From Anagrus nilaparvatae (lineage: Eukaryota; Arthropoda; Insecta; Hymenoptera; Mymaridae): 64,000 bases of DNA. Each line of letters begins with the position of its first letter. The stretch's first letter is position 1. Under the pieces are notes generated by a model. The model was given only the letters and a program-made list of their open reading frames with translations. It did no database searches and had not been told where the DNA came from. Positions 44,979-57,900 of the stretch are shown here, piece after piece. The position numbers and the translations under genes are program-made. The stretch is taken from the NCBI GenBank assembly GCA_022575985.1, contig JAKSXM010000247.1, positions 7,153,501 to 7,217,500 of the forward strand, written 5' to 3'.

Positions 44979-45073
44979 TTGAATTGGAGTTCCTTCAAGG
45001 CAATCTACGCAAATTCTTCTCTGATTGGAACCTTCTTCACTTCCTGGTTCCGGTACCGAACAAGTGCTGTATA

Positions 45074-47258
45074 TGTTACGCTCCGTTTGAGGAATGGGCC
45101 ATTTCGCGGAATGGGACGCTTATTGGCCCGTTCCGCGGAATAGGACATCAAATCTTACTCTCGTTCCCCAATTTGGGACAGTTAGTTTTTTTAAAGAATT
45201 ATTCGTGAATTTTAATAATAAAAAAAAATTATTTAAGATTTTGAGTAAAATAATTAAAAAAAAAATATTATTTTATTTATTTCATAAAAAATATTTTTTT
45301 TTAACTGTTTATTAATAGCAACTTTTTTTCTTTTTTTTTGAAATTAAAAATTTTTATTATTAATTTATTAATTATTACTTATATTTAAATATTTCCTTTT
45401 TAACTTTTATTAATAAAAAAAATTTTTTTCGTACATTTAAAATTATATTTTTGTGTTGAATATTACCGATTGTTGATATTTATGATACATAAATATTTTA
45501 TTTATTGTTAATCTCTTGTTTTTAATCGGCGTTCGTTAGTTAAAGAGAGTGAAATTCTTTTTTGTTTCTTGCGTCAGTTTTCAGTTAAAGTTTAAAATAA
45601 CATGGCTTTGCAAAATTTAATTGAAAATTGTTCAAGTCTTTGGTCATTATTTGGTCACTACAAGTGAAGCTACAAAAGTTATTCCTTATAAAGTATTGTT
45701 TAGTACTGAATCGAAAGTAGGACTATGGCAACAAAGATCCCAAATGAATTATTAGAAAAAATTCAAAGTGGCATATGTGAAGAAGATTTCGATGAACTGG
45801 TTAAAGAATCTGAAGAAGACGAAAAAGATAACTCTTTAGATGAATGCTCCACGGACAATATGAACGACGCGATTAATAATGCAGATGATGATTTCGCTGA
45901 TATGATTATAAAAGCTGACGTTCCAATGTAATTTTTTTTAATTAATTTTTTTTAATTAATTTTATATTGCCTAAAAATATTCTTTCACTTTTTTTCTTAA
46001 TAGTATGAACAATACATATGGCGGAGAACCAGATGAAATAGTTGTTATAGACAAAAGCTTACCAAAAAGTACTAAAAATAGCTTAGCTGAAATAGTTTTT
46101 ACAGACGTAATCTTACCAAAAAGTACTGAAAATAGCTTAGTTGTAATAGTTGATACGCAAAAAATTTCAGCAAAAGAAAACATTGAAAAAAATGCTGAAA
46201 ATTCTGACCAAGCGAATACAAGGTAAGTTGATGTCAGTAACAATTATAGTCTTTCAATTATAATATTAGATTTTTTTATTTAGCTTAATAGCAGAAGATA
46301 ATCATCCAGCGATACAATATAGAGAAATAGTTTTTATATATTTTTATAGAAGTAGTTTTTATATTTTTAAGAAATAGTTTTTATATTTTTTTATACAAAT
46401 AGCTTTAAAAAATATTAAGCGACAAGCAAAAAGAATGACTGATAGTTCTCTTAAAAAATTTAAAATTCCTGCTGTTGGAGATTGTGTAACGGTAGCAGTC
46501 CCGGAATTCGATAGAGGTAGATGTGATCCTCCCAACGTTGTTGGAGTTATTTTGGAGATTTCAGAGGATCAGAAGTATACAATTGGTACAAGAGCTGGAA
46601 AACTTAAAAGTAAATTAGAAAGGAATGCTTTTGAACTGACGTCATTCAAAGGTTTGAAAATTGATAATGTTCCAAGCAATGAGGCAAGTCTTCGAGAAAT
46701 AGTGAGAAATTTGTCTGTAGGAAATGGTCAAGGATTCAAAAGGTGCTCATGCAAAGGAGATTGTTCAAACAATCGTTGTAAATGTCAAAAAGATAATTTA
46801 ACCTGTAACTCTTCTTGTCATTCTGGCAGGAGTTGCCTTAATAATTAAATAAACTTAATTTAAATTAATAATTAATACATTAATAATTAATACATTAATA
46901 ACAAAAATTTTAAATTTACATTAAAAAGAAAAAAAGTTATAAACAGTTAAAAAGAAAATATTTTGTATAAAAATCTGTTAAGTACATAGTTATTGTAATA
47001 AATAAAATAATTTTTTTATCATTATTTTACTCAAAACCTTAAATAATTTTTTTTTATTATTAAAATTCACGAAATATTCTTTAAAAAAACCAACTGTCCC
47101 AAATCCGGGAACGAGAGTAAGATTTGATGTCTCGTTCCGCGTAATGGCCGATTTTATGGCCATTTCGCGGAATGGACAGGTGACCGTCTCATTCCACGGA
47201 ACGGGCCGATAAGCGTCCCATTCCGCGAAATGGCCCATTCCTCAAACGGAGCGTAACA
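45074..47258 (+). mobile_element. Ginger-like DNA transposon, internally deleted
   Basis: TIRs start TGTTACGCTCCGTTTGAGGA and extend ~230-270 bp; the right arm has an extra block near 47145-47200. Target duplication TATA at 45070-45073 and 47259-47262. TGT start and 4-bp duplication fit Ginger elements, and the encoded protein (below) is the C-terminal part of a Ginger/KRBA2-type integrase. The DDE core is missing, so the copy is non-autonomous. Confidence 0.7.
45603..46848 (+). pseudogene. C-terminal part of a Ginger/KRBA2-type integrase, spliced
   Basis: Exons by eye: ~45650-45927, 46004-46222, 46284-(about 46330) and 46404-46848. Introns 45928-46003 and 46223-46283 have GT...AG ends and join in frame (GTAATT...TTAATAG and GTAAGT...ATTTAG). 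Early pieces TKVIPYKVLFSTESKVGL and, one base shifted, ATKIPNELLEKIQSG are the integrase tail; the shift at 45725 is a lesion or the place where a new start is used. The last exon has DCVTVAVPEFDRGRCDPPNV, GVILEISEDQKYTIGTRAG and a CXC-like tail CSCKGDCSNNRCKCQ followed by CNSSCHSGRSC. This tail is typical of KRBA2-like proteins. No catalytic core is present. Confidence 0.6.
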
Positions 47259-47367
47259 TATATAATATGAACAAATTTTTTACACCTGCAGGACGAGTGC
47301 ATTCCTCCAGGAAACTCTCCCTTAGAACATAACGGGCAAGCTATTTCCTTATTCATTTAAAAATTTT

Positions 47368-48590
47368 CTGCAGAATAAAAATTTAAATAAATGAATTTTT
47401 AGATCTTACTTTAATTGATATAAATATTTAAAAATTATATTTATATTTTTCTTTCTAACATAAGTGAAAAAAAAATCAGTTTGATACTTGTAAAAGTGAT
47501 CAAATATCAATGCTTGATAAAAATGAGGTTAGGATAATTTTTATTTTTTATTTTTAATATTTAGAGCCGCGTGATTATGAAATTAAATGCAAACATTGTT
47601 TATTATTAATTAACTGTACATAAAAGTTTTTACTTAAAAAATGTCCTTTTCTCTTTCTAAAAAATATATATTATATAGATTGAAAATTTCACACACATTT
47701 CTAAAAATTTTTACACTATAAACAAACCGTCACGAATAGTTGTATAAACTTCCGTATACAAAGCCAGTTAATTAATGTTCTTCAGATTATTCAATTTTTA
47801 TTTTCAATTAATATATTGAATACCGTCAAAATTTATAGTTTGTAAATCCTGCGATAATTGAGCAGAAATTAAATAATAAACTAGGCTGGCCGTTGTTGAT
47901 ATTTACAGAAAATATTATTATACATGTATGTGCGTACCTTTAAGTAAACAAGAAGATGTTTGATTTAACCCTCTTACTGCGGGTTTCCCCCTTTCCATAT
48001 ATAAAACACTGACCACGTAAGAGTGAGAGAGATTTAAAGCACGAATAAAATATTAAGAGAAATATCCCCACTAAAATTACACGCATAATATTTAAGGACG
48101 CTTGATTTTTAAATTATAAATTATTTTAATGGTTATTTTAGATAAAAAATATAAATGCCTTATAGGTAGACATGTAATTTACCGTTAAGATTTCGTAAAA
48201 TTGTAGATAATTTTTTTTCTTTATCAATGCTTTGTCTAATTTTTATAGAATTTAATCTACAATTAGTTAAGCTGTATACAATATTTTATGATCAACAAAT
48301 ATTCTTATATTCTTTTATCTTAATTCATTCGTAATAAATTTCTTCGTCTCTTACTTGATAAAAAATAAAATTAATTTGAATTAAATTTAAATAATATAGT
48401 ATATTTTATTCTTAGGGATCTGAGACATTCATTTTGCGGTCGAGGGCAAAACATAATTTTTATTCGTCAGTGGCAAGAAAGCACGTAATTTCGAATCGCG
48501 CTGCGGCCGGGTAATACGTGCTTTCTGTCAACACAATATTGGGTCTCTACGCATTGAGTTGTGGCTGCACTTGCGGTTGCGACTGCATTT
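47368..48590. other. AT-rich stretch without a gene
   Basis: No coding region, RNA gene or strong repeat seen. Confidence 0.55.
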
Positions 48591-48609
48591 TACGGTGTTT
48601 GTTCTTTGT

Positions 48610-48895
48610 AGAACAAACAAGTGATAAGTTTTACGCACGAGTTTTTCGCCCACGAGTGCAAAAAATATAATTTTTGTTTGTTTACATCATAATAGGTACT
48701 ATAATATACTCAACACTCAACTAACTGAACTTGCAAATAGTTGCACGGAGTAACAAAGGAATTGCAAAAAGTTGCAGCGGAGTTGCACATTTTTTGTGAA
48801 TAAAATAGCAAAACTCTTTGCAACTCCATGCAACCCCATGCAACTTATGTTTCATCTCCTTGTGGAGTTTTCATTTAGTTGAGTTGAGGGTTGAA
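48610..48895. repeat. Inverted-repeat cluster
   Basis: 48712-48895 is an imperfect palindrome (CAACACTCAACTAACTGAA against TTAGTTGAGTTGAGGGTTG) with many TTGCA(A/C) units. The preceding 48633-48666 holds the ACGCACGAGTTTTTCGCCC piece shared with 5203-5385. Confidence 0.5.
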
Positions 48896-49079
48896 AATAT
48901 TGCAAATGTTACTGATGATAAACACACCCCTAGATAAACAGAGCTAAGCCCTTTGGGGTAGAACCTTTCGCAGTTGGCAGAAATTAACATTTTCACAATT
49001 CTTTAGAAAACGATTATATTATATTGTAACGTAAAAAAACGCCCAGATGAAGGCAAAAAATAGTCTTTTATCCGAAAGT

Positions 49080-51810
49080 ATATAAAAAATATAATTTTAT
49101 TCTTATAAGTACCTCAAAAGTTATGTGTATAAGGTGTAGAAAAAATTTGATAAAATCCTATTTCAAAATTATATTTAGAAAAAGTAAAGAAAAATTCTTA
49201 AAGTATAGCTATAATAAAAATCAATTTAATAATTATCATCATTTTAATTAATCGCAAAACTATTTTAATTGAAATTTTAATATGCCTTCAAAAATTCATT
49301 ATATATATTATATAATTATATAATTATATTAATAGTTTATATCATTATTGTTATTAACTATTGCGAATAAATACATGCAAATTAATTACCATGCATTTAT
49401 TGATAATTGCAGCAAATATTCAGTAAACTGCTATTTGTTAAAAAAATGATATCCTTTTATTATTTATGTGAACAAATCTATGTAAATATCAGGGAAATAC
49501 ACAAAAAAATGTTGAATATATGCTTTTTTTAAAGTTTACGCAAACATGCTATAAATTAATATTACCCATAATATCAAATAAGATATAAATTCTTTAGTTA
49601 AAGTTTACACAAATATGCGTCCGAATATGCGGCAAATATTACGACAAGTATTTTAGAAAAGTTATTTTTTAAAAATTAACAGCAACTTAACAGCAAGGGC
49701 TTTGAATATTAAAAAAAATTATAAGATGTGCGTAAATTTTAAAGAAAAAATACATCATTGGCTTGCCTTAGCAAGGCTTTGTTTTTTTTTGCTACTACAA
49801 GCTGTGTTATCGGGGTAAATAAAATTAATTTACTCCACTGAGTTTATATCAGTGAAGTAGGTGATCGTTACTTCCCTAAAGGCTATCTGTGTAGAAGACA
49901 ACATCTATAATTTTAGTCTACTTCACTAAAAATTTTAGGTAAGAAGGTGGTCAAACCTTTCATTAGCCTACTACGCACAGTTTTTTTTATCCAAATCACC
50001 GATTTCTCTACTTCCCTAAGACATATATAATACAGGAAAGGAAAAGTCTCGAAGCAGTAATTAGAGGCATATAGTAGATACTTGAAGTAACTTGAATTTT
50101 GCTAAGAATGGTACCCAGTATCTGAGTAAACAACTTCCACTACTGACGGAAAGGGTTGGTGACATGGGGGGGGGCTTAATTGGGGGGGGGGAACATCGAA
50201 AATAAAATTTAACCAATCGGTAAATTATTGTTCTTTATCATAAAATTATGAAATAAAATTTTTCATAAAATTAACCCCTTCAGAGTAATAGCGAAAGGAA
50301 AAGTGTGATTATTGTCGTAAAAATGTTAAATTTTTTGAAGTTTTTTTAATTTTACTGCAAATCTGGTAGTATTAGAAAAACAGTTGCATATAACTAATGT
50401 GAAGTATTTAATCTGAAGTATTTTAGTTGACAAATAAAGTAATTGTTTTTCATTTTTGTACGATTAGTATTAAAGGAGTTATTACATGGCAAAAATGGTT
50501 GTTTAACGAAAAATTAAGAAACCAGATCGTTCTGGCGTATATATCTGGAAAAATATTACTTTTATAAAAAAAAAAAATGATAACTACCCTGAGGAAACAA
50601 AACAACAATATACGACAGACCGGTCGTACGACAAAATACTACAAACAACAAAATACTACAGAAATAAGTAAAATATAGAATTATTGTTTATTTTTTTGTT
50701 CTTCTTCTTCTTGTTTTACTGGCTCTGACTCGCGTCGATTTATTTTTTTGTTATAAAGGATTTATTTTTTTTGTTATTAAGAGATTTCTCGATACTTAAC
50801 ATATATTTATTTTTTTCATAAAAGAACACCTGAATTTATTATCTCCATATTTTCATATAATAATTTTTAAAAAAAGTAAGTAAAATAATTGAATTTTCAA
50901 AAAAAACCATACATTTGTTCAAATATTTATCGATTTAATTTGGTACTATTTTTTTTAAGTGATAAAAAAATATTTGTAAGGGTAAAAATTATTTGATCTA
51001 AGAAATATGAAAAATGCTTTCTTTTGATAATTGTTATTAAAACTATCGCAAATAAAAATAAGAATTAGATCCTATATCTTAAAATATAGAAGCAAAAAAG
51101 AGATAAACTAATATATTATTTATTTTTAATATAAAAACTTTTATTTTTGTAATATAAGTATTGTTACTAAACACTAAAATTTTTACAAAAAATGTTGCAT
51201 TCCGTACAATAAGACAATTCAAAATTTCAAAAAATTTATTTATTAGTTCAAAAATTTTGAAATGAAAATTTTCAAAACTTTCGGCATTACCTCTACAAAA
51301 TCTAAAGGGAATTATCCTCAATTACTCACAACCCTGTAAAAAAAATTAATTTATCCAAGCCTGAAATCCTTAAATATATTATATATTTCTTTGATCTAAT
51401 ATGAGACTAAATTCTATTTTATATTTAAGTAATTAAAATTTTAAATAAGCAAATTTATAGCAATTATATTAAATTAAAATAAAATAATTTTTTTCTTTAA
51501 CGTGAGTTTTTCTTTAAAGTCAGTTTTTATTTGTTTTTATATACCTAAAGAATAATTTTTCAAGCCAAACCTCGCTGATACTTACCAGAAAAATAACTTC
51601 CAATCAATATAATATTATTAGCATTAACTTAAAATATTATTTTTTTGTTAAGCAAACAATACTTATTTTAATGATAAACAAAAAAAAATAAACAAATTTT
51701 GTACTATTTTTATATAAATGCATAATTTATTTATTCAAAGCTTATATCTCAGAATTCTTACACAAATAAAAACATTTTTTTTAATTCTTTTATTAATTTT
51801 TTTAATTCTT
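49080..51810. other. AT-rich stretch without a gene
   Basis: No coding region accepted. Two G-runs near 50166-50192 interrupt otherwise AT-rich sequence. The minus open frame at 51079-51321 has no motif. Confidence 0.5.
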
Positions 51811-51816
51811 TTTTTT

Positions 51817-51921
51817 TTAACTAGGCGTCAATTGGTAGTGATTGAGTAATATCATAATCATTTGGATCTTGATTTGTTTCATCTTGATTATCGTTACTTG
51901 TTCTCCATTGACATTCATTTC
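51817..51921 (-). CDS. BEN gene, last exon (G)
   Basis: Acceptor AACACTTTTTAG. In the frame following exon F it reads EMNVNGEQVTII and ends at TAA 51819-51817. If exon F is skipped, exon E joins in another frame, NECQWRTSNDNQDET to TAG 51823-51821, whose acidic character fits exon F better. Which frame is used cannot be decided here. AATAAA-type signals (TTTATT on the plus strand) lie ~90 bp downstream. Confidence 0.4.
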   Translation of the reverse strand, partial: EMNVNGEQVTIIKMKQIKIQMIMILLNHYQLTPS

Positions 51922-54900
51922 CTAAAAAGTGTTGAATTATAGTTTAAAAATACATAGTAAACAGTTATTAACTATAGTTTTAAAATAAACCGGTTATCAC
52001 AACTTTTTAAGTTGTATAGTGAACGAATAGGTTTTGTTTTTAAGTGCTAAAATTAGAAAAAAATGCTATGATTTTATCAAAAAAATATTTTTTTTACTCT
52101 AATGATACGTGGCTGATTGTAAAAAAACTAGGACTGTTTAAAAAATTTTTTTTTAATTCTATCAATTCTTCACGACTGAGGTCTCTGTCGCGTTAACCAC
52201 ACTTTTGTTCGCAGTGTAAGAATTTTGAATATTTCTAAATAAACTAAAATTTATATATATATATTGCTCTAATTCTGAAACGGCTTCGCTATTTTTCTGC
52301 AAAATTTTTTTTCTCAATATTTTTAGTTATATCAATATACTAAACAAGGTCAAAATAAGTCGTGAGTTGCAAAGTTCTTGGGTCTAAGAGTGAGAATAGC
52401 GATTAATTGTACACAACGTAAAGTCTCTACATTTTTCCCGTTGTTCAACACATCATTTTTCATTAAAAGAGAAAATAATGATCGTCTGAGGGTAGAAAAT
52501 TTATTATTGTAACAGCACATAACTAAAAATATCTATTATTTTTTTCTTCATAAAAATAAAAACAAATATACTTTTATAAGAATAGAATTTAGACACATTG
52601 GCCTTTCTTAGTAAATTAATAATAATATATTCAATATTAATTTTAAATTTCAAAATATAACCTACGTTATTACGCTATTTTCTTTACTTCTACCCCTATG
52701 GAACTTACCATATTAGCCGCAAAAATTGAAATCTCAACAGCAAATTCAATTATTTGTCTATTATTCACATTACCTTCACGGTATTCCATCGATTCTCATC
52801 GTTCTCTTCGGTCCATCCGCTATCTTCATCCATAGCTCCATTACTTCCAATAGAATCTTCCCATTGTTTTTCATTTTCTTCGTCACCTCTGTTACGTAAC
52901 ACTGAATCTTGAGGATGTTCAGTTTCTAAATTAAAATCGTTTTTACAATATGAAAAATATGGGTGGCCTTAATAATATCTATAATAAATTCATGGATTTA
53001 ATTTTAATTAAAACACGAAGTATATTTATAAAAATAGTATGCAATTAACGTATGTAGCAACGGTTTACATAAAATGATTTTTTTTTTGTTACATAGACAA
53101 TTTCATATCTGAACGCAAACGTATAAACATTTTTTCAATGTGTAATGAATCTTTACCAAAAAAAAAGTTTTTAGAAACAAAACAATAAAAACATTTTTTT
53201 TCCGATAAGAGATCATTTTTTAGGCAATTTTTTAAAATAAGTAGATTAATACGTACTTATAATTGGTTATAATAATATTATACTTAAATCCAAATCTGAC
53301 AACAAAAACCAAGTTAGAGGGGTGTAACACCCTTTTTTTAACCCTTTCAACCCTTCAAATTTAATATTTCTTAAAAACCGATTTTTTTTAATTTTTACTG
53401 GATCTAGTAGGTATTTTAGGTCGTTAATTTCGAATCTGACGTCAAAAACCAAGTTAGAGGAGTGTAACACCCTTATTTTAACCCTTTAAACCCTTCAAAT
53501 TTAATACTTCTTAAAAACCGATTTTTTTTTATTTTTTGGCTAAAAATGACCATTTTTTTTCAAAAAATTTTACGTCAGATTTGGATTTACCGGCCCAAAA
53601 ACCTACTAGATCTATTAAAAATTAAAAAAAATCGGTTTTTAAGAAATATTTCATTTGAAGGGTTGAAAGGGTGAAAATAAGGGTGTTACACCCCTCTAAT
53701 TTGGTTTTTGAGGTCAGATTCGGATTTAGCTGCCCTAAATCCCTACTAAATCACTTCAAAATTGCAAAAAATATTATTTTTAATTATTTAGGTAAATTGG
53801 AGGGGGTGGAAATTGGGGGGTTTTTCACCCCTTTTAAATATCGGGAATTTTTTTTCCAGTACTTTATCCTTAGGTCTTCCTGAGAAGATTTCACTAGCTT
53901 TTAGTAGAATTCATCCATTTTCGTATAAACCTCAGCTTTGACCTTTTTTTACACAGGCACCTTGACTAATTTCAGTACACTGAAAAAAAAATTCTTGCGG
54001 CTAGCGGAATTTTTTTTTTTTTGCAAACAATTGCAAATGATTTGAAACGTAAAGAAAATTAAATAAAAACATTTTTTCTCTTCTTTTTTCAAAAAATATC
54101 TTAAATCGCATGTTACCGAAATACGCATATCCCAATTAAGTGGGAAAATAATTTTTTTTTAATTTTCATTACGTTTCAAGTGATTTGCAATCGTTTGACG
54201 AGATACAAAATTTCGCTAGCTACAAGCAGATTTTTTTTTCAGTGTACCATATATTTACAGGAACGTATTCTCTCATAACTTTTCCAAGAGAAATTAGCAT
54301 ATTTGGTGGGAGGGGTCAGAACCTAATAATAGTAATAGCTTTGATTTAAATTATTTTAATAACGGCCAAAATTTAATTGATTCTTTTATTAAATTGTTTA
54401 CAAGTGATATTTTGTTAAATAAAAACTGCTATTTTTACTACAAATTTTTATTTGGGGAGGGAAGACTTGTGGCTCTCCATATTTATACCTATATATATAC
54501 CTACATTTAGGTTGGGCTTGAACCTATTAAGAATAATTCATAAATGTTTTATGAAGTAGTAAAATTAACATAAATGAAAATGGTCCCTTTTTTAAGAAAT
54601 TCAGTGTACTTTAAATTAATATTTTTTACTAAAATTTACGTACCTTGAGAATCCAAAAACATATCTTCGCTAGAGTCATAGTTTATATGATTCTGCTTAT
54701 TACTTTCCATTTTATTTTTTTTTTTCTGGTCGTTTTTCTTCTGATCCTAATACAGAAACAAGTCTATTAACTTCTTTGTCGCTTAACTTTTTTTCTTCCT
54801 CACTTAAACTGTTAAACCTTCCTTGGCAAAAGTAATGTGGAACAAATTCTAAAACCATTTATAAGAAATTATAGAAAAAAAATTATTTATTGGGTAAGCT

Positions 54901-57900
54901 ATTTTTGATTAGGGTTTTTTTGTTATATTCTTAACTCTTTAAGAATCATTGCAATACAGTTTACTTTAAACAATTGCACAATTACTAATAATATCACTTA
55001 ATAAATTGGCTTGCATCTAAAAAATATTTACCAATTAATGCGTTTGTTATGGTATTCTTCAACTTTCCCTCAATTTTCCCAGTCTTATCTACACTGCTAT
55101 TTCTGCCTGTTCTCGTGCAGGTCTTTAAAGAATCCTTGAATAAAACTCTCGCTAAATGTCTTAAGCATCCCTTGATATTTTTTTGTCCTTTGGCTATTTC
55201 ATAATCATTTTGTGGAACCCATTCTCCTTTTCCAACATGAATCTATAATAATAATATTAAATATATGTAAATTATTAAACACAGTTTTATATTATAATGA
55301 GTAATTTATTTTGTTCTACCGGTCATTTGTTGAAAACAGTTTATTTACTAATATTCACACTTTAATTTGCAAATCATATTCTAAATTTTTGCATCCAATT
55401 TAAAAGTGAATATGTAAGCACTGTAAAACTTTGAAAGCTATTTCATAAATCATAAACAAAGTAGTAAGGAAAAAATATTTAAAAACATATTATTTAAAAA
55501 ACATATCCATTTTAAACATAAAGCATTGCAAAAAGAATAATGACAAATTTGTTAATTTATTTTATTATTTTGATATATTACCGTGAATGTCCTATAATCT
55601 GGACAGCCGATGAAGGGATACGTCCCATCTATTCTGTGGGTATTCATGTGAGATTAAATTAAATTGCCCACAACACCTAAATAATATAAAATTGTGGTTA
55701 TCTATAATATTTTATTTTGATTTAATTTTTTTGTAAAATTAATACATACTCATGAGCCCTTGATTATTCTCAAGTACTTCCTTTTGCAATTTAAAATTTA
55801 AATCTTTATATTGTTCTACCAACAAGTTTGCATTCAATAACTCTTCTTTAATTCGTTTGAAGTTTGATTTGTATTGCATTAAATTTTTAACTTGTTGTTT
55901 TTCATCATTAAGCTCTTTATTTAGAATTTTAATTTGTATTTGGTACCCTCCTATTTTTGATTCCAAGTGATTTATCTAAAATAAAATTGAAAATAAGGAC
56001 TTGCAGAGTCAACGAAAATCAAAATTGCATTAAATTATATTTCTGTTGTATGACCCTCAATTTTCGCGATGATGAAATACACAAAACACAGTGTTTTTTT
56101 TAAGGAAATTTTAGAACTGCACAAATCACAAAAAGGGGAGGGGGAAAGGGATAAATGGGGGGAATACTAATTTTGCTTATTTATTTACAAAATATTATCT
56201 CTTTAAATTTTGAAAAAGTGCCTCAAAAATGGCTTTTTATTAAATTTATTGAACATGTAAATGGTTCAATATTTGTGAAGTGCATACAGTTTGGATTTTC
56301 TAGTCTCAGAATGTACTCCAAAGTATGTTTGGTCGAAAGTATATATAAAAAAATCATTTTCCCCAATTTTTAGCTTTTTAGAGCCAATCCTCTATTTTTT
56401 ACAGCAATTTTTGTTTTTTTCAATTTTTTGAAATTTTTAATTTTTGAGAAATTTGTGTTCATTAATTCTTCTCGCAAACGCGTACTTTACGGTAAAATTT
56501 TTTTTTCCTTAAGGCTCACACACAAACTCATGGGCACGAGCAAAAAAGCATAGGAGCACGAGCAATATCGAACAAAGTGGGATTAATATTTTTAATTTCT
56601 CCTCTTTAGCCCCTCCATTATAACTCCCACTGTATACTACTTTTGCTTGTGTTCTTGTGCTCTTTGCTCGTGCCCATGAGTTTGTGTGTGAGCCTTTATA
56701 GTACCCCATAGGAAATTTCCTGTAGAATTCGATTGGAGTCCAAAATTTTTTTTTGAACTGCGCATGCACAAGAAAATCAACACTCTTGCTTTGTCTTTTC
56801 TAGCTTTTACCTCAACTGAAAACTACTACAATTGAAAAATAGCAATTTCTAAAAAATCATTTTTCACAAATTTTAAATTTCCCGCCAAGGCAAGTGACCA
56901 AATGAAAATTTGACTAAAATTCGGATTCAGCGAAAAATTTTACATAAGGATACCTATTTTCGTCTTTTTTCATTAAATAGTTTCTAAGATATCCCTTTTT
57001 AAAGATAAAGATTAAAATTGACTCTTTTTTAAAAAACCCTAAAAATGGGACTCTGACTTTTAATTTTCATATCTGCTAAACAAATAATTATATCTGCTAA
57101 ACAAATAAATATTATAAAAAGACGAGTAAACATTTTTTGGAAACTTAGGGCTTGTAAAAAATTTTTTAGGTCTATAGAACTCGTTCTTTTTGATTATTAG
57201 AATTTTGGCAGCAATTTCAAAATTGGTCATTGGTGTACAGTAAATGAATGGTGACACTTATACCAAAAAAATGACACCAATTGGAAGTATTTTGGTTAGC
57301 TGGCGAGTTTGCAGCTTTGTATTAAAGATTACGAAAAAATCCTATTTTATAAAATTGTCGTATTTTGTAGTTGTTTAGTATTTTGCTATATTATATCAAT
57401 ATAAAATTCATTTTTTTTTAAATATAAAATATTTTGTATAAAAAATTTAAATAATTTATATTTTAGAACTGCACAAACTAGGTTTTAGTACTGCACAAAT
57501 TTTTTCAGAACTGCACTTTTTGTGTAGAACTGCACGTTAAAAAAATCACTGTCAAAACAAATAAATTAAAAATCAATTTATACACTGTAAAAAGTAACTC
57601 CCTTCGATTAACAAAAAAATTAGAACATTTTCGAAAAATTAGTAAATCTTCGAAAAAATGTGTAAATATTCGAAAAAAATCGTACATTTACTTAATCTAA
57701 TATATTAACAAAAAAATTTTTTGGCGAATTTACGAAAAAAGTTGTATATTGCCAACTATTTTTCGTAAATTTACAAGTACTTTTTATAAATTTTCGATAA
57801 AAAAATTTTAAATCAAATTTTTCTTACGAATTCACAAAAAAAAATCGAGAATTTTCGAACTTTTCATTAAAATACTAAATTTAGTAAATAATTTACGATT

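Larger units (their letters stand above)
44979..47356 (-). pseudogene. Cys-rich zinc-binding exon split by a Ginger-like element
   Basis: With the 45074-47258 element and one TATA copy removed, a minus-strand frame of ~63 codons runs from ATG 47356 (acceptor CTGCAG just upstream) to a GTAATA donor after 44979. It reads CPLCSKGEFPGGMHSSCRC, then KKFVHI, then, across the insertion, STCSVPEPGSEEG and RRICVDC. Four Cys pairs suggest a zinc module of the kind found in KRBA2/Ginger-type proteins. No neighbouring exons were identified. The frame matches exactly across the junction, which supports both the exon and the 4-bp duplication. Confidence 0.5.
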
